NCBI GenBank assembly: GCA_018267655.1
Contig: JAFDYB010000083.1
Location: forward strand, 62,001 to 126,000
Direction of reading: 5' to 3'
Length of the DNA: 64,000 bases
From: Bacteroidota bacterium
Lineage (GTDB): Bacteria; Bacteroidota; Bacteroidia; B-17B0; Aurantibacillaceae
Part shown: one piece after another, positions 1 through 6,863 of the stretch
Layout of the letters: the number at the start of each line of letters is the position of its first letter
Position numbering within the stretch: the stretch's first letter is position 1
Notes under the pieces: model-generated
The model's input: only the letters and a program-made list of their open reading frames with translations
Databases searched by the model: none
Told to the model about the DNA's origin: nothing
Position numbers and translations under genes: made by a program

Positions 1-122
1 GGGTCTTCTTTACCGCGTACTTTATGCCACCAACGTTTTACATCATTTGAAATTGTACCAGTTCCAACTTGTCCTAGGTTATACTGTTTTCCTATATTTT
101 CTACTTTAATTACTGTGCTCAC
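1..122 (-). CDS. Wzt-like polysaccharide ABC exporter ATPase, N-terminal fragment
   Basis: The gene runs off the left edge; only about 40 N-terminal residues are present. From a GTG at 122 the minus strand reads MSTVIKVENIGKQYNLG, then QVGTGTISNDVKRWW and a GKEDP-type stretch. This is the characteristic start of ATP-binding subunits of O-antigen or teichoic-acid type exporters (Wzt/TagH family), which energise a Wzm permease in the inner membrane. The expected permease is in this window at 2548-3405 in the same direction, but about 2.4 kb of unrelated genes separate the two. The GTG lies 5 bp after the stop of the split toxin gene, so its translation may depend on readthrough from that block. 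The Walker motifs lie outside the window and could not be checked. Confidence 0.8.
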   Translation of the reverse strand, partial: MSTVIKVENIGKQYNLGQVGTGTISNDVKRWWHKVRGKED

Positions 123-127
123 AAAGT

Positions 128-460
128 TTATAAGTTGTTTTTTACATATTCGTTATGCACTTTTATTATTCTACTTTTTACCTCATTCCATGTTACAGGT
201 AAAAGCATAATAGGCATTTCTTCATTTTCGGCATCTTCAAAATATACTAAACTTTTTAAAGCCATAAATAAAGATCCATCACTATATTTTTTTTGATACA
301 AGTCTAAAATTTCTGTAAGCGTCATTTCTTTCAGTAAAAAATAGATATCAATGAAATCTTTTTTACTTCCTCGGCCTGTTATTGCTGCAATTTTCATTGC
401 AGCAATATCTTTTTTTTCTGCTAATTTAAAATCACCTTCTTCTATGATATTTTCAATCAT
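128..460 (-). CDS. C-terminal part of a split AbiEii/AbiGii-type nucleotidyltransferase toxin
   Basis: This 110-residue frame continues the protein begun at 740. It contains the conserved C-terminal half of the AbiEii-like family, with KKDIAAMKIAAITGRGSKKD followed by FIDIYFLLKE and an MALKSLVYFEDAE segment near residue 66. Its ATG at 460 overlaps the TGA of the upstream frame by 8 bp (ATGATTGA). Family members normally run uninterrupted through this point with a short Pro/Tyr-containing link. A small indel is therefore the likely cause of the split. Translational coupling of two halves or a programmed frameshift are less likely alternatives. The family is known for NMP transfer to tRNA or other targets in type IV toxin-antitoxin systems; activity here is uncertain. 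Confidence 0.7.
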   Translation of the reverse strand: MIENIIEEGDFKLAEKKDIAAMKIAAITGRGSKKDFIDIYFLLKEMTLTEILDLYQKKYSDGSLFMALKSLVYFEDAENEEMPIMLLPVTWNEVKSRIIKVHNEYVKNNL

Positions 461-740
461 AATTCACTATATCCAGTTTTACCCCATCAAGCAGATAAAT
501 ATTAATGTTCTTAGAGTTTCTTAACTGTACAACATTTCCAATTTCTTTTAATCCTGCATTTATGTCTATAACATCTTCGTTTATCTTACCAAACAAATCA
601 ATGTCAACTGACTTTCTATGTCCTATTTGCAGGGCTAATGATGTACCTCCAACTAACCTAAGTTGGTGAAACATACTAGTTGTTTGTAGTTTTCTTAAAA
701 GTTCCAATGTTGGTTTGTCAACCGTGTTGTAGTGTAGCAT
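453..740 (-). CDS. N-terminal part of a split AbiEii/AbiGii-type nucleotidyltransferase toxin
   Basis: This 95-residue frame holds the catalytic half of a minimal nucleotidyltransferase. The GGTS motif is at residues 31-34 and is followed by SVDIDLF with the metal-binding Asp pair at 46 and 48. It ends at DGVKLDIVNYD and then TGA, exactly where homologues continue into the segment found in the next frame (128-460). The start overlaps the DUF6922-like gene by 46 bp, an arrangement typical of co-expressed toxin-antitoxin pairs. The polymerase motif is intact, so loss of function, if any, comes from the break and not from active-site decay. Confidence 0.7.
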   Translation of the reverse strand: MLHYNTVDKPTLELLRKLQTTSMFHQLRLVGGTSLALQIGHRKSVDIDLFGKINEDVIDINAGLKEIGNVVQLRNSKNINIYLLDGVKLDIVNYD

Positions 741-1003
741 CGGTATTGTTTTAAAGATGTTTCAGACACATTAGCTATAAAATGTAATGCTTTCGGCTCA
801 ATATCTCTAAAGTTCATAGTTTGTTCGGCAATAAATAAAACACTGTACTGCTTGCAAATTATTTTCCAATCGTTCCATAAGCCATATTCTAACACACGTT
901 TTATGATGAGAGCTGCTTGTTTGCTCCAATCGAGCGTTTCTTTGTTTACGTCCCAAAACAAATGGGGCGATAAGCCGGCTTTTATGGGGTTATTATGTTG
1001 CAT
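695..1003 (-). CDS. DUF6922-like small protein, putative antitoxin partner
   Basis: About 102 residues. The start is taken at the ATG at 1003 because the frame extends only to a TTG two codons earlier. Visible family landmarks are LSPHLFWDV, a central KETLDWSKQAALIIKRVLE and the C-terminal RCY...HWNF signature. From memory, small Bacteroidota proteins with this pattern (DUF6922) sit directly upstream of AbiEii-like toxins. Here it overlaps the toxin frame by 46 bp, which supports an antitoxin or co-regulator role. No helix-turn-helix is obvious. The function is inferred from position only. Confidence 0.6.
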   Translation of the reverse strand: MQHNNPIKAGLSPHLFWDVNKETLDWSKQAALIIKRVLEYGLWNDWKIICKQYSVLFIAEQTMNFRDIEPKALHFIANVSETSLKQYRCYTTTRLTNQHWNF

Positions 1004-1089
1004 TAACAAAATTCTTTAACTTAATTATTTTACTGCTCAATATTTTTTATATCAAAGGCAAATACATTATAGCCTTTTTTGTGTATTGT

Positions 1090-2487
1090 TTATTTCTTCA
1101 ATATGTTCCAATGCCCTCCTTTTGCAGAACCAATACGTTCTATAAAGCCTATTTCTTTCAACTTTTTTAAATGTACTTGAACATTGCGCGTGTTAATTCC
1201 AATTGCAAGTGCAATTTCTTTTGCACTAATGGCAGCATTCTTTTTAATTAACAACAATATTTCTTGTAATCTTTCACTAACTTTTTCTACGTCTTTTTCT
1301 ACGTCTTTTTCTACGTCTTTTTCTACGTCTTTTTCTACGTCTTTTTCTACGTCTTTTTTCAAAAGCAATTTGCTTACTTTTTGTTTTGTGTACGCTAACG
1401 TAGCCATAAATCCTCCGGCAATTTCTTTACACTCTAAAGACATAGTTGGATAGTTTTGGATTGCTTTTCGAACTCGTGAAAAGCCGCTTCCATACTTTTC
1501 AATATCTCCCGTTAAGTAAAATGCCTCTGCTATTAATTTATTTCTGGCGTAAGCAGGATATGAATTTGTTTTTAAATCTCCTACAGTTAAATTATACTGT
1601 AGCTTTCCAGGATTGAAAAAAGTAATACTGTTATCAAATATTTTTATTTGTATGTCAGCTCCGCTTAAATAATCTCTATGAACAATAGCATTTAGTACCA
1701 ATTCACGCAAAGCCTCTAAGGGGTATTCTGGTATCTCTGCACGTTGCGTTGTTTTCCCTGTAATTTCAAAAGCAAATTTAATTCGAGAAAGTATGTACTT
1801 CATAGTTTCCTCAACTGCATCAAAAAGAGGTAATCTCAGCATTTTATCATCTATAATAAGAGAGGGGGACTTAAATCTGCCTAAATGAATATTGTAAATA
1901 ACATCTTCTTTCGAAAAAAGCAGTAATGCAGCATTTGAAACTTGTTTATTATGAATAAGTTTTAGCTTGGTTAAAGCTTCTTCGGGCACGCCTGATAAAT
2001 GAAATCTACCTGTGGCATTAACTTTGGTTATAAATTTTTTAACCTTTGCTATGTCAATATTTTTAATTGACGTGTTGTGAGCAGGATATGAATCCCAAGA
2101 AAGTTGTAGAGAACGTAAACTTAATTCTGTTATTTCTATTGAAGTTAACTGATGGTTTGAGTTATTTACCCGCTTGTAGTATCTACCTTTGTACGCAATT
2201 GGTTTTACCGGAAATTCTTGAACTTGAATAGCAATAATTATTTTTCCTTTGTGTTTTTCTTCTCTAACAGCCGGTATAATGGCAGGCTGCGTTTTTATTT
2301 TAATTTCGTTTAGCCAATTTTGAATAGTTTCCTTTCCTAATTTAATACCTTGAATTGTTCCGTTATCTTTTATGCCAAGGTAAACTGTTCCTCCAATATG
2401 ATTAGCAAAAGCCACCAAAGAAATGATTACCTCATCGCTAAACGAAGTTTTAAGCTCTACAGATTCGCTTTCACGAAGGTTTGGCAT
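1090..2487 (-). CDS. AlbA_2/Schlafen-type regulator with HATPase-like and winged-helix domains
   Basis: A 465-residue protein. Residues about 5-120 match the AlbA_2 (Schlafen AAA_4) fold: ESVELKTSFS at the start, then ANHIGGTVYLGIKDNG and a KPIAYKGRYYKRVNNS segment. Residues about 250-350 resemble the HATPase_c_4 region of these RecG-like transcriptional regulators (ALRELVLNAIVHRDY, then KYGSGFSRVRKAI). The C-terminus is a winged helix with AKEIALAIGINTRNVQVHL. Between the last two domains is a linker of six DVEK units encoded by a 12-bp tandem repeat. Such proteins are usually described as ATP-binding regulators or defence-associated factors, and the target is unknown. The gene heads the accessory block that separates the Wzm and Wzt genes. 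Confidence 0.75.
   Translation of the reverse strand: MPNLRESESVELKTSFSDEVIISLVAFANHIGGTVYLGIKDNGTIQGIKLGKETIQNWLNEIKIKTQPAIIPAVREEKHKGKIIIAIQVQEFPVKPIAYKGRYYKRVNNSNHQLTSIEITELSLRSLQLSWDSYPAHNTSIKNIDIAKVKKFITKVNATGRFHLSGVPEEALTKLKLIHNKQVSNAALLLFSKEDVIYNIHLGRFKSPSLIIDDKMLRLPLFDAVEETMKYILSRIKFAFEITGKTTQRAEIPEYPLEALRELVLNAIVHRDYLSGADIQIKIFDNSITFFNPGKLQYNLTVGDLKTNSYPAYARNKLIAEAFYLTGDIEKYGSGFSRVRKAIQNYPTMSLECKEIAGGFMATLAYTKQKVSKLLLKKDVEKDVEKDVEKDVEKDVEKDVEKVSERLQEILLLIKKNAAISAKEIALAIGINTRNVQVHLKKLKEIGFIERIGSAKGGHWNILKK
1281..1352. repeat. 12-bp tandem repeat, six copies, coding
   Basis: Six identical units of ctttttctacgt on the plus strand, followed by a partial seventh. They encode (DVEK)6 on the minus strand inside the regulator gene. 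The unit is a multiple of three, so gain or loss of copies would change linker length without breaking the frame. Confidence 0.95.
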
Positions 2488-2547
2488 TTTTAATTGTTAT
2501 AATAATTTATAAAAAATCTTTCACTTAGGCTCTGCCATAAGTTAATT

Positions 2548-3405
2548 TTAAACAGTATCCATAAATGATTTTTCAACTTTGTTAAAAATCAATACTGAAA
2601 TACAAAGTGTAACTATCATAAACACGAAGCCGTACACCAGCCAAAACAGGCTAAAGTAACCATTCCCTAAAAAAATATACTTAAATGTTTCGATGATTGA
2701 GGTGAGTGGATTTAAAAGCATTAATAATTTTATTTTTGGACTGTGAATGCTTGAAATGGGTATTATTATCGAACTACCATACATTAAAAGTTGAACACCA
2801 AAACCAATTAAAAAAGTTAAATCGCGATATTTTGTAGTGAGTGATGAAATTAAAATTCCAAAGCCTAAACCTAAACCTGCCATCATAAGTATAAGTGCCG
2901 GCAATAACCAAATTACTTGCCACTGTGGGTGAATTTGATGTGTTGCAAATAAATAATAGCACCAAATTATCAAAAATATAACTAATTGTATTGCCAATTT
3001 TATTAAGTTAGATACTAAAATTGAGAGTGGCATTATTAAACGTGGGAAATATACTTTACCAAACACACCGGCATTAGCTATAAAGGTATTTGATGTTTTG
3101 TTGAGGCAGTCGGCAAAATAAGTCCATAATGTAATACCGGCCATATAAAATAAAATTGGTGGCATTTGGTCGGTGCTTATTTTTGCTATTCCTCCAAAAA
3201 TGAAAGTAAAGGTTAAGGAAGTTAGAATAGGCTGAACAAAAAACCAAATAGGTCCTAAAATGGTTTGTTTATAAACCGATACAAAATCTCGCCGAACTAA
3301 TAACATTAATAAATCACGATAGCGCCAAATAGCAGCTAAATCAACGTCGTACCATTTATGACGAGGTTTTATAACTAGATCCCAAGACTCATTTGATTTT
3401 TCCAT
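2548..3405 (-). CDS. Wzm-like ABC-2 permease for polysaccharide export
   Basis: A 285-residue inner-membrane permease of the Wzm/TagG family. It has the diagnostic N-terminal block YRDLLMLLVRRDFVSVYKQT followed by LGPIWFFVQPI, then about six membrane segments, a TTKYRDL loop near residue 190 and an LLNPLTSIIETF motif near 230. With a Wzt ATPase it would move lipid-linked glycan across the inner membrane. It starts directly after the HisF2 stop with no spacing, so it belongs to the sugar-biosynthesis operon. The cognate ATPase begins at 122, beyond the accessory block at 123-2547. Confidence 0.88.
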   Translation of the reverse strand: MEKSNESWDLVIKPRHKWYDVDLAAIWRYRDLLMLLVRRDFVSVYKQTILGPIWFFVQPILTSLTFTFIFGGIAKISTDQMPPILFYMAGITLWTYFADCLNKTSNTFIANAGVFGKVYFPRLIMPLSILVSNLIKLAIQLVIFLIIWCYYLFATHQIHPQWQVIWLLPALILMMAGLGLGFGILISSLTTKYRDLTFLIGFGVQLLMYGSSIIIPISSIHSPKIKLLMLLNPLTSIIETFKYIFLGNGYFSLFWLVYGFVFMIVTLCISVLIFNKVEKSFMDTV

Positions 3406-4161
3406 TTACTCTCTAATAACCGACTGTCTGTCGGGAAAATTTATTAAAACTCCCATACCTTTTTTACTATAAACAGCCATACTTCCAATTGCAGCAGCGT
3501 TTACATTGTAATCGTATAACACATTTTTTAAGTGAGTTAAATTTCCACATCCGCCACTAACAATAAGCGGTATAGATATTTGATTTACAATTTCATTAAT
3601 CACTTCTGTATCATAGCCCTCCCAAGTTCCATCTAAATCAACACTTTGTAAAAATAATTCCCCTACACCAATTTCTTGCTCTAAATATTTAGCATAATCA
3701 ACTATTGATTTAGCTATTTTATTTCCGAGATAAGAATATGGGGCTTTGCCTTTTAAAAAAGCTTTTTTAACGTCTAATACTCCAACAACAGCTTGCGAAC
3801 CGTACGCTTGTATAGTTTTCTTTATCACTTCAGGATTTTCTTGAATTAAGGAATTAACAACCACCTTTTCAATTCCCATTTTATATAATTTGGCAAAATG
3901 GTTAAACGATTTAACTCCTCCTCCATAAGCAAAAGGCATAAAAGCCTCTGTTGTCATATCTGCAATTTTTTCAAAATTAGGCTCTCTTTTTTCTTTCGAA
4001 GCATTTATATCTATTAAAATCAACTCATCAACTTCTTTGTCATTAAAAATTTTAATTGCATTTATTGGATCTCCAACATAAGAAGGATTTTTAAATTGAA
4101 CGGTTTTAACTAAGCCCGTTCCATTGTATAATAAACAAGGTATTATTCGTTTTAAAGCCAT
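3406..4161 (-). CDS. HisF2/WbuZ-type cyclase subunit for acetamidino sugar modification
   Basis: A 251-residue TIM barrel related to HisF. It opens with LKRIIPCLLYNG, where true HisF has an Asp at position 11; that residue is Leu here, while Asp130 (VVGVLDVK) is kept. Loss of Asp11 is what is expected of HisF paralogues in O-antigen clusters (AglZ/WbuZ), which serve as an ammonia conduit and do not make imidazole glycerol phosphate. Phosphate-binding glycine loops are visible at FAYGGGVK and LIVSGGCGN. The start overlaps the HisH stop by 1 bp, so both subunits should be made together. The sugar amidotransferase that normally uses the ammonia (WbuX/PseA type) is not in the window. Confidence 0.85.
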   Translation of the reverse strand: MALKRIIPCLLYNGTGLVKTVQFKNPSYVGDPINAIKIFNDKEVDELILIDINASKEKREPNFEKIADMTTEAFMPFAYGGGVKSFNHFAKLYKMGIEKVVVNSLIQENPEVIKKTIQAYGSQAVVGVLDVKKAFLKGKAPYSYLGNKIAKSIVDYAKYLEQEIGVGELFLQSVDLDGTWEGYDTEVINEIVNQISIPLIVSGGCGNLTHLKNVLYDYNVNAAAIGSMAVYSKKGMGVLINFPDRQSVIRE

Positions 4162-4772
4162 TATAGTTTTGCGAAATTTTGAAGCACCTTCATTCCAAAT
4201 TTTAAGCTTTTCTCGGGATGAAATTGAGTTCCAAAAATATTATCTTTGTTAACAGCACATGTAAATTCATTGCCAAAAACACTTGTTGCAATTGACTGAT
4301 TGCTATCGTAGCACTTCACATAATAAGAATGTACAAAATAAAATCTGCTTTTAAAATCAATGTCGATTAATGGATTTTGTTTTTTTACATTAATATAACT
4401 CCATCCCATGTGAGGGACTTTTAACCCTGATCCAGTGTCCACTTTAAACTTAACTGTTTCGGCATCAATCCATCCTAATCCATTTTTTAGCCCTTCTTCA
4501 CTTTTTTGGGTTAACAATTGCATTCCCAGACAAATTCCTAATGTCGGTATTTTATCTTGTAATACTCTTTTGCTGAGCAACGATATTAATCCTGACTTTT
4601 CTAAATTTTCCATTCCTGCATCAAACGCTCCAACACCGGGTAAAAGTATTTTATCGGCTTTGTCAATAATATTCGGATCCGATGATATACAAACCTCATT
4701 GATACCAATGCGTTTAAACATATTTAATACTGATGTTAAGTTCCCAATTCCGTAATCAATAATTACAATCAT
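4161..4772 (-). CDS. HisH-type glutamine amidotransferase (WbuY-like)
   Basis: A 203-residue class I glutaminase. The oxyanion strand LLPGVGAFD is near residue 45, the nucleophile lies in GICLGMQ (Cys81), and the catalytic pair His185 and Glu187 lies in GTQFHPEKS. It releases ammonia from glutamine and would pass it through the HisF2 barrel encoded next. No hisA, hisB or other histidine genes are nearby, and the neighbours are sugar and export genes, so a role in acetamidino-sugar formation is favoured over histidine synthesis. It overlaps the upstream epimerase gene by 4 bp. Confidence 0.85.
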   Translation of the reverse strand: MIVIIDYGIGNLTSVLNMFKRIGINEVCISSDPNIIDKADKILLPGVGAFDAGMENLEKSGLISLLSKRVLQDKIPTLGICLGMQLLTQKSEEGLKNGLGWIDAETVKFKVDTGSGLKVPHMGWSYINVKKQNPLIDIDFKSRFYFVHSYYVKCYDSNQSIATSVFGNEFTCAVNKDNIFGTQFHPEKSLKFGMKVLQNFAKL

Positions 4773-5731
4773 TTCGACTTAAACCAATTAATTGTGTTTA
4801 TTAACCCCTCTTGCAATGTTGCAATAGGAACATAATTTAAAGCTTGTTTTGCTAAAGAAATGTCGGCAAAACTATTTTTTATTTCTCCAATACGTTCGGG
4901 TAAATATTGTGGTTTGATGTCTGATTTTAAAATATTTACTATCTGATGAAAAATTTCGTTTACTGATATTGTGCCACCCAGTGCAATATTCATTACTACA
5001 TTTTTAGGGAGATTACTATTTTCGATACATAAAAGATTGGCGTTTACCACATTTTTAACGTACGTAAAATCTCGTGTATTGCTCCCTGTACCATAAATTG
5101 ATGGGCTTTTGCCATTAATAATAGACGCAATAAATTTAGGAATTACAGCTGCATAGGGACCATTTGGGTTTTGTCTTTCACCAAACACATTAAAATATCT
5201 TAATCCAATTGTTGTAATTCCATATAAATCTGAAAAAACTTTTGCGTATTTTTCATTTGTGTTTTTGCTAACAGCATAAGGTGATAATAAATTTCCGGTT
5301 TTATTTTCAATCTTAGGAATTGTTTCATCATCGCCATAAACCGAAGAAGATGAAGCATAGATGAATTTTTTTACCCCCTGCTCTTTAGCGGCAAAAAGCA
5401 TATTTACAAAACCATTTACATTTACTTCGTTTGTTGAAATTGGATCTTCGATGCTTCTTGAAACTGAACCTAATGCTGCATGATGCAAAACCACGTCAAT
5501 ATTTTGACACGCTTTTAAACACGATTGCTTATCTGTTATCGAAGCATTTATAAATTGAAAATTTTTATGTTTAAATAAATGGCTAATGTTTAGCTCTGAG
5601 CCTGTTGCTAAATTATCGAGCACAACAACGCTTAAAGCTCCTTGTTCTACAAAACAAGTGCTTAAATGCGAACCAATAAAACCTGCCCCGCCTGTTATTA
5701 AAATACGTGTATGTTTTAAATTATTTTGCAA
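4769..5731 (-). CDS. WbpP-like UDP-sugar 4-epimerase (extended SDR)
   Basis: A 320-residue NAD-dependent epimerase. The Rossmann motif GGAGFIGSHL is near residue 15, the substrate-side sequence HHAALGSVSRSIEDP near 85, and the SSSVYGD strand with a YAVSK catalytic pair follows at about 126-155. The GSVSRSIEDP block resembles UDP-GlcNAc or UDP-GalNAc(A) 4-epimerases such as WbpP more than UDP-Glc epimerases. It should supply an amino-sugar precursor to the polysaccharide made by this locus. It overlaps the UpxY-like gene by 11 bp and hisH by 4 bp, so it sits within one operon. The exact substrate is inferred. Confidence 0.82.
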   Translation of the reverse strand: MQNNLKHTRILITGGAGFIGSHLSTCFVEQGALSVVVLDNLATGSELNISHLFKHKNFQFINASITDKQSCLKACQNIDVVLHHAALGSVSRSIEDPISTNEVNVNGFVNMLFAAKEQGVKKFIYASSSSVYGDDETIPKIENKTGNLLSPYAVSKNTNEKYAKVFSDLYGITTIGLRYFNVFGERQNPNGPYAAVIPKFIASIINGKSPSIYGTGSNTRDFTYVKNVVNANLLCIENSNLPKNVVMNIALGGTISVNEIFHQIVNILKSDIKPQYLPERIGEIKNSFADISLAKQALNYVPIATLQEGLINTINWFKSK

Positions 5732-6209
5732 TTATTTCTTTAGGTAAATTAATGATTAATTGAAAGCCTATACTTTTTATTGCAATTTTCACAATGTCTG
5801 CTTTTTGAGTAGAAACAACAAGCCCCTCATATCCTTTAAAAGATCCTTCTTTTATTTTTATTTCATCTCCAGCTTTAAAATCAATTCCAAATTTTATGTC
5901 AACATGATAGCCTTTTTCTTCAATTGACTTTAAAATTTCTATTTCCCAATCTTTTATTATTGCATCGGCTCCATTGTACCGTACGTATTGAATAACACCT
6001 TGAACTTCAAAAACGGTATCTCTGTTTTTTTTATCAACATTTACAAAAACATATCCGTTTATTAAAGGCAGTAAAACTATTTTATATCTATCGCTCCATT
6101 TTCGTTTTTCTTTTTTAAGAGGGACATAGGCAATAATATTTTTTTCTTTCAAAAGTTCACTCACTTTTTTCTCCGCTCTCGAGTTCACATATAATGCTTT
6201 CCATGCCAT
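5721..6209 (-). CDS. UpxY-like NusG-family transcription antiterminator
   Basis: A 162-residue NusG paralogue. The NGN domain starts with MAWKALYVNSRAEKKV and includes YVPLKKEKRKWSDR and PLINGYVFVN. A KOW module is at about residues 108-140 (FKAGDEIKIKEGSFKGYEGL). In Bacteroides, UpxY proteins are encoded at the heads of capsule operons and prevent early termination in the long operon. Here it precedes the epimerase, HisH, HisF2 and Wzm genes in one direction, as expected for that role. It is distinct from housekeeping NusG because of this context. Confidence 0.85.
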   Translation of the reverse strand: MAWKALYVNSRAEKKVSELLKEKNIIAYVPLKKEKRKWSDRYKIVLLPLINGYVFVNVDKKNRDTVFEVQGVIQYVRYNGADAIIKDWEIEILKSIEEKGYHVDIKFGIDFKAGDEIKIKEGSFKGYEGLVVSTQKADIVKIAIKSIGFQLIINLPKEIIAK

Positions 6210-6285
6210 TTTAAGTTTTTATTACAGCTTCGCCACCTCAGTCCCATTTAATAAATCAGACGAGTAGCTTATAGCTAATTGTTTA

Positions 6286-6819
6286 TTATGCTCTACCCCA
6301 AACCAATAAAGGCATAGAGGAAGAGTCATTTATTTTTTCAAGTTTAAACTCTTTACTGGAGTATATTAAAAATTTAATTTTTTTATTTATTTTCTTTTCA
6401 GTTTTAGCAATCAATTCCGTTAAATACTTTGCATTAATATCACCGACTAAAACTAAATCAATAATTTCGCTATTTATGCCTTTTGACAAATCACCAACCA
6501 GATAAACCCTATTTAAGTTTCCAATTTTTTGAAGCGTGTAATCTATCACATAATCAATACCCACCATTTTTTTTACAATACTGTTAATGTCCTTAAACAA
6601 GGGGTGTTTAGCATTTACTTGAAAAATTTTTTTATTGCCCTTGGCAAAACTTTTTAAAAATCCGGCATTTTCAAATTTATTTAATTCTAAGCGAATTGAG
6701 TTTGTTGACTCATTAAACTCCTCTTCTAAACCTCTTAAATAAGCGGTTTGGTTTTCGTTCAGAAAAAATTTGAGTAATATTTTTACCCTTGTTTTTGAAG
6801 ATATGAGCGTTTCAAGCAT
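6286..6819 (-). CDS. Winged-helix protein with nucleotidyltransferase-like C-terminus
   Basis: A 177-residue protein. Residues 1-75 form an ArsR/MarR-like winged helix (LISSKTRVKILLKFFLNENQ, then YLRGLEEEF and LNKFENAGFLKSF). Residues about 100-160 read VYLVGDLSKG, then EIIDLVLVGDIN, and resemble the minimal nucleotidyltransferase fold seen in similar genes at Bacteroidota polysaccharide loci. Activity of that domain is doubtful. It lies between the tyrosine autokinase and the UpxY-like gene in the same direction, so a regulatory role for the locus is plausible but not shown. Confidence 0.65.
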   Translation of the reverse strand: MLETLISSKTRVKILLKFFLNENQTAYLRGLEEEFNESTNSIRLELNKFENAGFLKSFAKGNKKIFQVNAKHPLFKDINSIVKKMVGIDYVIDYTLQKIGNLNRVYLVGDLSKGINSEIIDLVLVGDINAKYLTELIAKTEKKINKKIKFLIYSSKEFKLEKINDSSSMPLLVWGRA

Positions 6820-6863
6820 TATTGAGCTACTAATTTACTCATTTTTGAGTAAATTAAAAATAT

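Noticed and set aside
128-740. Programmed ribosomal frameshift in the toxin gene
   Set aside because: No slippery heptamer followed by a stem was visible at the junction; a small indel explains the break more simply.
1184-1453. Plus-strand open frame with repeated STSF units opposite the regulator gene
   Set aside because: It is an artefact of the 12-bp repeat, which has no stop in this frame; the minus-strand gene has clear domains.
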